In this document: positions 42,573 to 50,862 of the stretch, one piece after another
How positions within the stretch are numbered: position 1 is the first letter of the stretch
Layout: each line of letters starts with the position of its first letter
DNA from: CAZLBC01 sp964557575
GTDB lineage: Bacteria > Planctomycetota > Phycisphaerae > SM23-33
Direction of reading: 5' to 3'
Assembly: GCA_964557575.1 (NCBI GenBank)
Contig: CAZLBC010000019.1
Location: 1 to 64,000 of the forward strand
Length of the DNA: 64,000 nt
Program-made: the position numbers and the translations under genes
Notes under the pieces: generated by a model
Databases searched by the model: none
The model's input: the letters and a program-made list of their open reading frames with translations, nothing else
What the model was told of the DNA's origin: nothing

Positions 42573-44783
42573 TCATATTCCAACTCGTCGATGCAAAACG
42601 TTGCCGCTGTGTTGTGCCACCACCGATCGGCGGTGGTGCTCCAGAAACGTCTCGAACTCGCGGTCGGTCAAAACGGTAAAAAAGTGGTGACGTGAGCCCG
42701 GTACGTCAAAAACGATTTCAGGGTTATTCGGCGGCGGGCGGCCGGGACATCCCGCGCCCGCCCGCTGGGCCACCGAGAACGTCGCTTCCCAGGACGAGAT
42801 CTCCTCGCCTTTCTTCCAGGTCTTCGGGCCCCGGATCCAGTTGAGATAGAGCCGGTCGGTATGGCGGGCGCGGGACGCTGTTTTCGCCCCTTCGTACCGT
42901 GCCGAGAGGGGGCGCGGCGAGCGGATGTCCAGGACGCCGTCGATCGCCAGCCGGCGGACGGCCGGGAAATCGTGCGCGTGTCCGCTCCCGGCCGGCACGG
43001 TCTCGGTTCGCCCGTCGACGGCGATGCTGCGCCGCCCCGTTTCATACACCCAGCCGGGATTGTTGAGGACACCCACCAGCCCCGTCGCGACACGGTCCAG
43101 CGTCACGCTTCGCAGCGCCGCGAGGCGCTCGCTGATCAGCAGCGATCCGTCCGCCGCCGAGACCACCGCGATGCGGGCCCGCACCGCGTCGCCGTGATCG
43201 ACCGTCAGCACGGCGCGGAACCGCTCCGGCCCGTCGTCGAGATCGATCTTGCGGAGGCGCAGCGGCAGGTCCTTCCGGCCGCCGGCCTTCCTGATGCTCC
43301 CGACGCCGTTCCGCCCGTGCGGTGAGACGATGCGGTCCGGCCGCAGCGGGACGCACTGGACCATGATCCGGCGGCCCCAACTCAGCGTGTGTATCGCGCC
43401 GGCCGCGCGGTTCAGGCAGAGCCTGCCGGCGTCGAGGCGCCGCACGCCCCGCCGCGCCGTGGGCGCATCGGGAATGTCCCCGCCGAAGTGCAGGAGTATC
43501 CAGAGCCGGGTCAGCGCCCGCAGGATGGAATGCTGGGTGGAGGCGAAGAAGTACTCGCCCGGTGCGTAGACCGCGCCTTTGTCGGAACGGGCCTGCATCT
43601 TTTCCAGCGTCTCCAGACACCGCATCGCGTGGGACCACGCGTCGGGGTCGCGCTGAAGCACGGCCATCAGCAGATGAACGTAGAGCCAGTCGGGATTCCG
43701 GAACAGCCGCCAGTCCTGGCCGTTGGGGTAGACGAACCCCCCGTCGGGCAGGGAGAGCCACTTCAGGTTCTCGTAAATCCCCGCGGCGTTGTAGGACACG
43801 GCCCCCGGCGGCCGCCGGCCGGTCATCAGGAAATCCAGGCTGCACGCCATGCTCAGCGAGAACGTCGTCATGTAGTCGGGATGGACGATCCCGTGGTTCT
43901 CGAGGGTGAAATCGTCGTGGATATTCGCCCCGGTGAACTGTGCCGCAACGGGGCGTCCGTCGACGAGCGTTGCGGCGTCGCGGTCGGCGGGGCGCAGCAT
44001 CGCCGACATGGCCCACCGCTGGAATTCCCGCTCCCACGTGTCGCGCCGGGGGTCCCGCGGCATGAGGACGGCGGCCGCGGAGAATATCTGGCTGTTCCAC
44101 GCGTTTTCCTCCGCCTTCGTGTCGCCGGCGATCCGCGCGGGCGGTTTTTTCCCGGTGAAACGCCCGGCCTCGTGTGCCACCACCCGGGCAACGCCGATCC
44201 GAAGGGCGGCGGGGAGGTCGTCCCCGGCGAACCACGCCGCCCGTCCCAGCGAGTAGGCCCAGTGGGCCGACTGCCAGGCGTCGCCCCACCGCTTGCCGTC
44301 GCCGGTGGGCCGCCGGCCGGTCGCGTGGGTCTCCACGAGGTAGCGGATCATGGGGACGATCGTCTCGCGCAACAGCCGGTCGCGGGATACGCCGACGACC
44401 GCGGGGTCGCAGGGGCCGAACCGGTTCAGAAAGGCGAAGCCCTCGACGGCTGACGTGTTGGGCCGGATCCAGTGTTCCCCGCTCCGGCTGCCGGTCAGCA
44501 GCCTGCGCGACGCATCGCCCTCCCACGCATGGACGGTCCCGAGGAGGTACCGGGCCTGTTTCATGGCCGCGCGGTAGATCCGCGCGGCGACGTCGCGCCG
44601 CGCTTTCGGAATCTCGTCCGGCAGGGCGATCGGCATGGGTGCCGGTTGTGGGCTGCCGGCACCGGTTGTCGCTGCCGGCAGGCCGGAGGCCAGGAGACAG
44701 ATCAGAACGAAAACTCGAATGCGCGGCGCAGCGGACTCCGCTCGGGATACGACGAAGGACATGGCAATCGGCTGTGCGGTCAC
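42573..44783 (-). CDS. Large secreted protein, heparinase-like toroid; C-terminus extended by a repeat
   Basis: 736 aa from a GTG at 44783 (GGAGAA seven bases upstream; the ATG at 44762 lacks a site). The leader is RVFVLICLLASGLPAATTGA. An alpha-helical toroid-like first half (ENHGIVHPDYMTTFSLSMAC; YNAAGIYENLKWLSLPDGGF) and a beta-rich second half recall polysaccharide lyases of the heparinase II/III type, but no family is assigned. The last about 60 residues, from CPGRPPPNNPEIVFD onward, read through dispersed repeat copy B and probably replaced the original C-terminus. The gene is downstream of the charged lipoprotein gene on the same strand. Confidence 0.65.
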   Translation of the reverse strand: MTAQPIAMSFVVSRAESAAPRIRVFVLICLLASGLPAATTGAGSPQPAPMPIALPDEIPKARRDVAARIYRAAMKQARYLLGTVHAWEGDASRRLLTGSRSGEHWIRPNTSAVEGFAFLNRFGPCDPAVVGVSRDRLLRETIVPMIRYLVETHATGRRPTGDGKRWGDAWQSAHWAYSLGRAAWFAGDDLPAALRIGVARVVAHEAGRFTGKKPPARIAGDTKAEENAWNSQIFSAAAVLMPRDPRRDTWEREFQRWAMSAMLRPADRDAATLVDGRPVAAQFTGANIHDDFTLENHGIVHPDYMTTFSLSMACSLDFLMTGRRPPGAVSYNAAGIYENLKWLSLPDGGFVYPNGQDWRLFRNPDWLYVHLLMAVLQRDPDAWSHAMRCLETLEKMQARSDKGAVYAPGEYFFASTQHSILRALTRLWILLHFGGDIPDAPTARRGVRRLDAGRLCLNRAAGAIHTLSWGRRIMVQCVPLRPDRIVSPHGRNGVGSIRKAGGRKDLPLRLRKIDLDDGPERFRAVLTVDHGDAVRARIAVVSAADGSLLISERLAALRSVTLDRVATGLVGVLNNPGWVYETGRRSIAVDGRTETVPAGSGHAHDFPAVRRLAIDGVLDIRSPRPLSARYEGAKTASRARHTDRLYLNWIRGPKTWKKGEEISSWEATFSVAQRAGAGCPGRPPPNNPEIVFDVPGSRHHFFTVLTDREFETFLEHHRRSVVAQHSGNVLHRRVGI
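42705..42766. repeat. Dispersed 60-bp repeat, copy B (inside a coding region)
   Basis: The partner of 41733-41793. It lies inside the 3' end of the large secreted-protein gene and supplies the reading PPPNNPEIVFD. The gggacatccc palindrome is retained. Confidence 0.75.
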
Positions 44784-44870
44784 GGTTGTTCTCCGGCGAC
44801 AGGGTTCGTGACCGTACAGGGTACCGGATACGGCGGATCGGTACCAGTGCCGTGCCGTGGTGACGGACCG

Positions 44871-45254
44871 CTAATCGTCGTAGCGGTCTTCCCAGCGCTC
44901 CTGCCGTTCCTCGCGCCACTCCTCCCGGCGCTCCCGGCGGTCTTCCCAGCGGTCACGTTCATAGTCCCGGCGGTCTTCCCAGCGGTCGCGGCGGTAATCC
45001 CGGATATCCTCCCGGTGATCTTCCCATTCTTCGCGCCGTTCCTCGCGCTCCTCGAGGTAATCCTCCCAGTCGTCATTATCCATGTGCCGGGGGCGGCGGT
45101 TGTACCGGGGCGCCGGATATCCCCGGCGCGGCGGCGGGGGCCGATAGCCGCGGTGGCGGCGGTAGTGGATGTCGTCGTCGCCGCACCCGGCGAGGAAAAT
45201 CGCGCCCAGGACAAGTACAATCAAAATGTGGTATATCGGTGTGAACAGTTTCAT
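44871..45254 (-). CDS. Small lipoprotein with a highly charged repeat helix
   Basis: 127 aa from the ATG at 45254 (AGGAG nine bases upstream; an upstream in-frame ATG adds 29 non-signal residues). The lipobox is AIFLAGC. A Pro/Arg/Tyr-rich linker (RGYRPPPPRRGYPAPRYN) is followed by about 65 residues almost entirely of D/E/R/W/Y. This includes two near-identical 11-residue units (DYRRDRWEDRR, DYERDRWEDRR), suggesting a rigid single alpha-helix or coiled coil projecting from the membrane. The function is not recognised; a role in envelope spacing is only a guess. Confidence 0.65.
   Translation of the reverse strand: MKLFTPIYHILIVLVLGAIFLAGCGDDDIHYRRHRGYRPPPPRRGYPAPRYNRRPRHMDNDDWEDYLEEREERREEWEDHREDIRDYRRDRWEDRRDYERDRWEDRRERREEWREERQERWEDRYDD
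44936..45001. repeat. Two 33-bp tandem repeats in the lipoprotein gene
   Basis: Two in-frame 33-base units, each beginning ccggcggtcttcccagcggt, encode the paired 11-residue units of the charged helix. Further degenerate copies extend towards 44880. Confidence 0.7.
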
Positions 45255-45384
45255 AACGTGGATCTCCTGAATTTCCACTCGTGTGTCCATTACTGTACTC
45301 TGATGAGGAGGTGGCACATCATGTTTGCAGTAACGGTTCATTATACGACCAAACGGGCGTTCGGGGCGAGACGTTCCCCGCTTT

Positions 45385-45413
45385 TTGCCTTGAGCCGGGG
45401 GTTTTATTACAAT
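45385..45413 (+). promoter_or_regulatory. Probable promoter of the carbon-nitrogen hydrolase gene
   Basis: TTGCCT (45385-45390), a 17-bp spacer and TACAAT (45408-45413). Because the upstream in-frame ATG at 45412 overlaps the -10 box, translation must start later, supporting the ATG at 45457. Confidence 0.5.
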
Positions 45414-45456
45414 GGGCGACGGTCAATCCTTTCCATCGCCACGCAGGAGAACGATC

Positions 45457-46515
45457 ATGGGTTCGAACGCATCTCTGACGCGCCGCGGTTTCTTGACGAC
45501 CTCTTCCGCCGGCCTTGCCGCGGGCCTCGGGCCGGCGATTTCGGCCGCCGCCCCGGCGCCGGTCAGGCGGGCCGACCGGCTGCCGCGGGAGGTCTGGGTG
45601 GCCACCGTCTCGCTTGAGCGTCTCCACCCGCGGGACCCGGAGGACATGATCGGGAAGATCACGCGACGGATGCAGGAAACCCTGCCGTACGAACCGGATA
45701 TCATCTGCCTGCCGGAGGTCTTCCCGTACATGATGCTGCCGAAGCGCCCAAACCTCGCGGACTGCGCCGAGACGCCCCCCGGTCCGGTAACGAAGGTGTT
45801 CGCCGCCTTCGCCGCGAAGCACGACTGCCACGTGGTCTGCCCGATCTACACGAAACAGGACGGGCGGTATTACAACGCGGCGGTGATCATCGACCGGCGG
45901 GGTAACATCGCCGGCGAGTACCGCAAGATACGGCCGACCACCGGCGAGATGGAGCGGGGGATCGCGCCGGGACCGCCGGCGCCGCCGGTATTCAAGACGG
46001 ACATCGGCACCATCGGCGTGCAGATTTGCTTTGACGTCAACTGGCACGACGGCTGGCGGCGGCTCGGGGAGGCCGGGGCGGAGATCGTCTTCTGGCCCAG
46101 CGCCTTCGTCGGCGGACGGATGCTCAACGCCCTGGCCTGGATCAACCGGTACCACGTCGTGACCGGCACCCGCTGGGACCCGGCGCGCATTATCGACATC
46201 ACCGGCGACGAGATCGCCGTCTCGGGCCGGTTCCGGCACTGGGCGTGCGCCCCGGTGAACCTGGAGAAGGCCTTCGTTCACCTCTGGCCCTACGTGAGAG
46301 TGTTTCCCGACATCCGGAAAAGGTACGGCCGGAAGGTCCGGATCAGGATCCTCAACCACGAGGACTGGGCGATTTTCGAGTCCCGCGACCCCGATATCCG
46401 CATTGCCGACGTTCTGGCGGCGTTCGACATCCCCCCGCACGCGGGTCACATCCGCGCAGCGGAGATCGCGCAGCAAAAGAAACGCAGTCGCCGGGCGGCA
46501 GCGGGAAGTACGTGA
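45457..46515 (+). CDS. Tat-exported carbon-nitrogen hydrolase (nitrilase superfamily)
   Basis: 352 aa from the ATG at 45457 with CAGGAG upstream and a twin-arginine leader (LTRRGFLTTSSAGLAAG). The catalytic triad is visible: Glu87 (CLPEVF), Lys157 (EYRKIRPT) and Cys191 (VQICFDVNW). Members hydrolyse amides, nitriles or ureido groups. The export signal and the glycan-degradation context suggest a periplasmic amidase, possibly acting on N-acyl or amide groups of saccharides. The substrate is not deducible. It stands alone on the plus strand between minus-strand units. Confidence 0.8.
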   Translation: MGSNASLTRRGFLTTSSAGLAAGLGPAISAAAPAPVRRADRLPREVWVATVSLERLHPRDPEDMIGKITRRMQETLPYEPDIICLPEVFPYMMLPKRPNLADCAETPPGPVTKVFAAFAAKHDCHVVCPIYTKQDGRYYNAAVIIDRRGNIAGEYRKIRPTTGEMERGIAPGPPAPPVFKTDIGTIGVQICFDVNWHDGWRRLGEAGAEIVFWPSAFVGGRMLNALAWINRYHVVTGTRWDPARIIDITGDEIAVSGRFRHWACAPVNLEKAFVHLWPYVRVFPDIRKRYGRKVRIRILNHEDWAIFESRDPDIRIADVLAAFDIPPHAGHIRAAEIAQQKKRSRRAAAGST

Positions 46516-46535
46516 CTGCCAGACCGCCCGTTTCG

Positions 46536-46900
46536 TTATGCGTCATCGTCGGGCGGCGGTGCGCAGTCAGACGCGAAATGCTGCACCTTCCGGTGGGACC
46601 CGAGCGGGGTCGTATCCATTACCATGAGCCGAAGCGGCGCTTCGTCCCCGCCGACGGCGTCCGTCCAGGCCCGGCGCAGGTAGGATTCGAGATCCGGGGC
46701 GGTCCGGGAACGCGAGGGCGACGCGTTCCCTCTGTCTCGACTCCGCCGGCAGGTAATCCGGGTTGTGCCGCTGCAGCCGCGCCGCCTGCTGCTCGACCGG
46801 ATTCGGCCTCGTCCCGCACCAGGGTATAAAAGGATTGTCCGCAGGCGATCAGCAGTTCGGGAACCCTCCCGCGCGTTTGATTGTGTCATGTCCGGGACAC
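46536..46900 (-). pseudogene. Frameshifted gene remnant
   Basis: Protein-like text switches among the three minus-strand frames in order: VPELLIACGQSFYTLVRDEA, then VEQQAARLQRHNPDYLPAES continuing to about AFPDRP, then PDLESYLRRAWTDAVGG and MDTTPLGSHRKVQHFASDC to a TAA at 46536. At least two frameshifts are needed to join them. The family is not recognised. Sequencing error is possible but would require two separate events. Confidence 0.4.
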
Positions 46901-47009
46901 GTCGTTGTTCACGACGGTCATCGCCGCTGCCGTGCCGGAGATAACGGTATATCCGGCATACGGTCCGTATCAAGACAAACGCCGAGGGGAGATGCATGCA
47001 CGCGGCCGG

Positions 47010-48206
47010 TCAGAACGGCACCCGGGCCCCGGGTTTCAGGGCGTGCTTCGGCAGCGGATGCGCCTCGTTGAAGACCCGCATCTGCCCGGGGGTCTCGATC
47101 ACCGTTTGGCTTTCGTCGAAGACCTCCGTCTGCGGGTCCTGCACGCCGCGGGCGTCGAGCCCGAGGTGCGTGACCATGAAGGGATACATGACCTGGCGCT
47201 TCAGGAACTGGTAGCCGTGCTTGTGGTTCGGGAAGTGGGCGTTTCGGACGTTGCCGGCCTTGCCGAACAACGCGTAAATCTTGCGAATGTAGGGGTACTC
47301 GACCAGGGGATTGTTCTTCGTCCAGTCGCCCCCGACGGAGACCAGCAGCAGCGGGCGCGGGGCGGCGAGGGCGGCGATTTCCGCGTTGTTCGTCTCCAGC
47401 GCGGCGGTCTTGTGGATCGGCATCCCGCTCTCGCAATGGCAGCCGCCGAAAAAGTGGGCGGAGACCATCGTCACGGGGACGGCGACGGAAACGCGGTCGT
47501 CGACGGCCGTCAGCAGGAACGTTTGCGTGCCGCCGCCCGAGCAGCCGGTGACGCCGATCCGCGTGTCGTCGACCGCCGGCAGCGACTGGAGGAAATCCAC
47601 CGCGCGGATGCTGCTCCACGTCTGCAGGGTCAGCGCCTGGGGGTGCTTGTGGCTCCAGCCGAGATGCCCGGAGTCGCCGAAGCCGACCATGTCGTAGGAA
47701 AACACCACCGCGCCCATCCGCGCGAGCGTCGCGCAGCGATGCTGCTGATCCGGTCGCAGACGCCCGCCCCGCGGGCCCCGCGCGTGACCGTGGGGGCAGA
47801 TGATGCCGGCGTGCGGCGCCTTTTTGCCGCGCGGGCGGTAGAGGTTCCCGTAGACGAAGTAGCCGGGGCGGGCCTCGAACGCGGCGGACTCGACGGAATA
47901 GCCGTCGTAATCGCGTTTCGTGTGGACCACCGGGTTCAGCGGGGTCCGCGCCGGCAGCGGGTCGAGCTTCGCGCCGGCGAGAATCTGCTGCCGGACCCGC
48001 CGGGCGCGATCCTTCCATTCCGCGCGGTTTGAATATGTCGCGGCCATGCGCTCAAGCTGCCGGACGGCGTCCTCTTCGGACTGCCAGTGCCCCCGGCACA
48101 GGATCACCTTTTCTTCGTCTTTTTCACCGGCGTCGGCGAGAGGGGATGTGCACAGAGCGGAGAAAACAACCACCGATAGTACCGCGATATACCGTGCCCT
48201 GTTCAT
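47010..48206 (-). CDS. Secreted alpha/beta hydrolase, acetylxylan-esterase-like
   Basis: 398 aa from the ATG at 48206, which has GGAG six bases upstream (the ATG at 48212 is too close). The signal peptide is IAVLSVVVFSALCTSPLADA. Ser223 in GVTGCSGGGTQTF is the nucleophile, HGHARG and GFGDSG are fold landmarks, and a C-terminal HKHGYQF may supply the His. It probably removes acetyl or other acyl esters from polysaccharides. It follows the GH2 gene on the same strand by 101 bp. Confidence 0.75.
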   Translation of the reverse strand: MNRARYIAVLSVVVFSALCTSPLADAGEKDEEKVILCRGHWQSEEDAVRQLERMAATYSNRAEWKDRARRVRQQILAGAKLDPLPARTPLNPVVHTKRDYDGYSVESAAFEARPGYFVYGNLYRPRGKKAPHAGIICPHGHARGPRGGRLRPDQQHRCATLARMGAVVFSYDMVGFGDSGHLGWSHKHPQALTLQTWSSIRAVDFLQSLPAVDDTRIGVTGCSGGGTQTFLLTAVDDRVSVAVPVTMVSAHFFGGCHCESGMPIHKTAALETNNAEIAALAAPRPLLLVSVGGDWTKNNPLVEYPYIRKIYALFGKAGNVRNAHFPNHKHGYQFLKRQVMYPFMVTHLGLDARGVQDPQTEVFDESQTVIETPGQMRVFNEAHPLPKHALKPGARVPF

Positions 48207-48307
48207 GTTCATCTCCTTCGGCGGTGGTGACCGACAGCCCCCCGCCGGATACTCTTGTACCGCCCCGGCCCATGCCGATCAAGCTGTTTTCGGCAGCCCT
48301 TCCCGCC

Positions 48308-50836
48308 CTACTCCCCGAAGACCTGCAGTTCCCAGATGGAATAGCCGTACTCCGTCGTGCGGCGGGTGCCGCTGACCCGGACGTGCCGGGCCGCGACCGG
48401 GTCGAAGCGAATGTCGTCGACGCCGCCGTCGCCGTTTTTCTCGGTATACGCCGTCTGCCACTTCTTCCCGTCGCCGGAGACGTCGATCGTGTAGGCCTTT
48501 GCCGCCGCGGTTTCCCAGCGGATGACCACCCGGTTGATGGTCTGCCGCTTGTCCAGGTCGACGGTCAGCCACTGCGGGTCGGCGAACGCGCTGGACCAGC
48601 GGGTGTTCGACTTGCCGTCGACGGCGAACCGCGCGGGGTATTTCACCCCGTCCTTCGTCAGCTCGGTGGACGCGGCGACCGGTTTTCCCGGCGACAGGCT
48701 CGGTTTCGCGACCGCGATGTCCCGCAGGGACCGGACGGTCTCGCCGCCGGCCTTGATTTCCGCCGTCAGCAGACAGGGCCCCGGCGCGTCGGGAAAGGGT
48801 ACCGCCGCGACCCGGCGGGCCGCGCCCAGGGGCTCGATCGCGGCGGCGATTTCCTTTTCCCGGATCGTTTTGCCTCCCCGGCTCAGGCGGAGCGTCAGTG
48901 TGCCTTCCCATTTTTGATACCGGTCGTTTACCAGGAGGACCGGGATTTCCGGCGCGGCCCCCGGGGGGACCTCCTGCGCCCAGTAGTCGATGCAGAGACC
49001 CGTCGGCGCGAAGGCGTCGCGGACGTACTCGTAGAAGTGCGGGTCGTACGTCAGTTTCTCGATGTCGACGAAGTTGTCGCAGGTCTGGCCGTCGGGCCGG
49101 GAGTAGGCCAGCCCGCAGAAGTGCATCACGCCGGCGCACTGCCGGCGGCACCGCCAGAACTCCGTCATCGCCGCCAGCGTCCGGCCGTAGTAGCGCCGCC
49201 GCTGCTTCTCGGTGGCGCCGGGGCCGAGGATCGCCGCGTAGACCTCCCGGGTCAAGGTGGGCAGGGACCCGTCGCGGTTGATCCACAGCCAGCCGTACTC
49301 GTTGATGATCCGCGGCGGGTGCCCGCCCTTTCGCGGGCCGTTGTCGGGGATCCCGGATTCATTCTGAAACAGGGACAGGTTCATGGGATGCCGTTTCATC
49401 CGCCAGGGGGTCAGGCGGTAAGGATGGTATTCGCAGACGTCGCGGGCCGACTGCGGCGTGCCCCAGCCGTTTTCCCAGGGACGCCCGGAGAGATCGAGGC
49501 CGCGGACCTTGCCGATCGCCGGCCGCGTCACGCTGTCGTTGCGGGTCTCGTTCTGGGCGTCCCAGATGACCACGCAGGGGTGGTTCCACCGCTCCCGCAT
49601 CCAGGCGGTGTACTCGGCGACCACGTCGTCGGTCGTGATGCTCGCCGGCCAGCCGTTTTTGGCCCGGCTGTACCAGATCGGGAACTCGTCCTGGATCAGG
49701 ATACCTTCCTCGTCGGCGATTTCGTACCACCGCTCGGGCGGGAAGCCGATGCAGTACCGCAGGGAGTTCCAGTGCATGTCCTTGAACCGCCGGTGGAGCC
49801 GGCGGACCCACTGCTCGTCCCAGGGCAGGCCGCCGCGCTGCGGGTCGCCGAAGAAGCGGTAGATGCAGACGTTGGAGCCCCGCAGGTAGTACGGCGTGCC
49901 GTTGAGCAGGACCGTGCCCTGCTCCGGATCGGTATCGAATGTCCGCATCCCGAAGCGGGTGGTGTATTCGTCGGTGCCGGTAGTGACCGTCAGCGTGTAG
50001 AGGAAGGGATCCTCCGGCGACCAGAGACGGCAATCGGCAATGGGTACCCGAACGTCGTACGTCCGGGACTCGCCGGGTTCGACCGTCGCCGGACCGCTCA
50101 CCGCCTGGCCGGCCGCTTTTCCCGAGGCCCGCTCGGCGACCACGCAGCGGATGCGGGCATCCGTCGGCGCGGTGTCCGCGTTGGCCACCTCCGCGACGAC
50201 GCGGACCATTTCGTCTTTGATATGCGGAACGGCCTGGACGTTGACCACGTGAGGGGTGCCGGTCAACACCAGTTCCACCCGGTCGTAGATGCCGGGGATG
50301 TAACGCTTCTTCTCGTTGTCCCAGCCGGTCAGGATATTCTTGGGCAGGGCGGACAGGGAGGCCCCGACCCGCACGAGCAATTCATCTTCCTTCCCCTTGC
50401 CGGACAAATGTTTGCGCACGTCGAACCACCCGGGCGTGTAGCAGGGCATGTGTTCGCCGGCCGCGGCGCCGTTGACGAAGACCTTCGTGCCGTACTTGGC
50501 CTTGTGGACCTTCAGCAGGGCCACGGGGGGAACCGCGCCCACGATGCGGACCGTCCGGCGGTACCAGAAGGCCTCGCGGCGTGAATCCACCGGCGGCTCC
50601 CAGGGCTTGAGTCGCTGCTCCAGGGACACCGTGCCGCCGGGCGCGGCGAACGCCGGGTCGGCCATGTCGGCCAGTCCGGGCACCGGGACGGTGTGGCCGT
50701 ACTGTTTCGGGGGGCTGTCCATCGACCCCTCGGCAATCTGCCAGGTGCCCGACAGGTCCATGACGGTCCGCGGGCCGGCGGCGGCGGACGCGGCGAACGA
50801 CAGCGTAACGACGGCGATCGACACGATAGACTTCAT
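48308..50836 (-). CDS. Secreted GH2-family glycoside hydrolase with C-terminal discoidin domain
   Basis: 842 aa from the ATG at 50836 (GGGAG upstream, signal peptide SIAVVTLSFAASAAA). The N-terminal sugar-binding jelly roll and Ig-like domains (about 25-300) precede a TIM barrel with Glu430 in the DAQNET motif (acid/base) and Glu513 in IINEYGW (nucleophile). About 705-842 is an F5/8-type discoidin domain (RFAVDGKSNTRWSSAFADPQ). This is a beta-galactosidase/glucuronidase/mannosidase-type enzyme; the sugar specificity is open. It lies 26 bp downstream of the beta-helix gene, in the unit headed by the GntR/LacI-like regulator. Confidence 0.85.
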   Translation of the reverse strand: MKSIVSIAVVTLSFAASAAAGPRTVMDLSGTWQIAEGSMDSPPKQYGHTVPVPGLADMADPAFAAPGGTVSLEQRLKPWEPPVDSRREAFWYRRTVRIVGAVPPVALLKVHKAKYGTKVFVNGAAAGEHMPCYTPGWFDVRKHLSGKGKEDELLVRVGASLSALPKNILTGWDNEKKRYIPGIYDRVELVLTGTPHVVNVQAVPHIKDEMVRVVAEVANADTAPTDARIRCVVAERASGKAAGQAVSGPATVEPGESRTYDVRVPIADCRLWSPEDPFLYTLTVTTGTDEYTTRFGMRTFDTDPEQGTVLLNGTPYYLRGSNVCIYRFFGDPQRGGLPWDEQWVRRLHRRFKDMHWNSLRYCIGFPPERWYEIADEEGILIQDEFPIWYSRAKNGWPASITTDDVVAEYTAWMRERWNHPCVVIWDAQNETRNDSVTRPAIGKVRGLDLSGRPWENGWGTPQSARDVCEYHPYRLTPWRMKRHPMNLSLFQNESGIPDNGPRKGGHPPRIINEYGWLWINRDGSLPTLTREVYAAILGPGATEKQRRRYYGRTLAAMTEFWRCRRQCAGVMHFCGLAYSRPDGQTCDNFVDIEKLTYDPHFYEYVRDAFAPTGLCIDYWAQEVPPGAAPEIPVLLVNDRYQKWEGTLTLRLSRGGKTIREKEIAAAIEPLGAARRVAAVPFPDAPGPCLLTAEIKAGGETVRSLRDIAVAKPSLSPGKPVAASTELTKDGVKYPARFAVDGKSNTRWSSAFADPQWLTVDLDKRQTINRVVIRWETAAAKAYTIDVSGDGKKWQTAYTEKNGDGGVDDIRFDPVAARHVRVSGTRRTTEYGYSIWELQVFGE

Positions 50837-50862
50837 GGTGTTGTCTCCCTTTTGACCGGTGT

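Noticed and set aside
44472..45617. Plus-strand frame of 381 codons over the lipoprotein gene
   Set aside because: Hydrophobic low-complexity text arises from the complement of the charged repeat; it crosses the 5' ends of two better-supported genes.
49405..49418. GGGGTCAGGCGG match to the short repeat
   Set aside because: It lies within the conserved GH2 coding sequence and lacks the rest of the 33-bp unit, so the match is coincidental.
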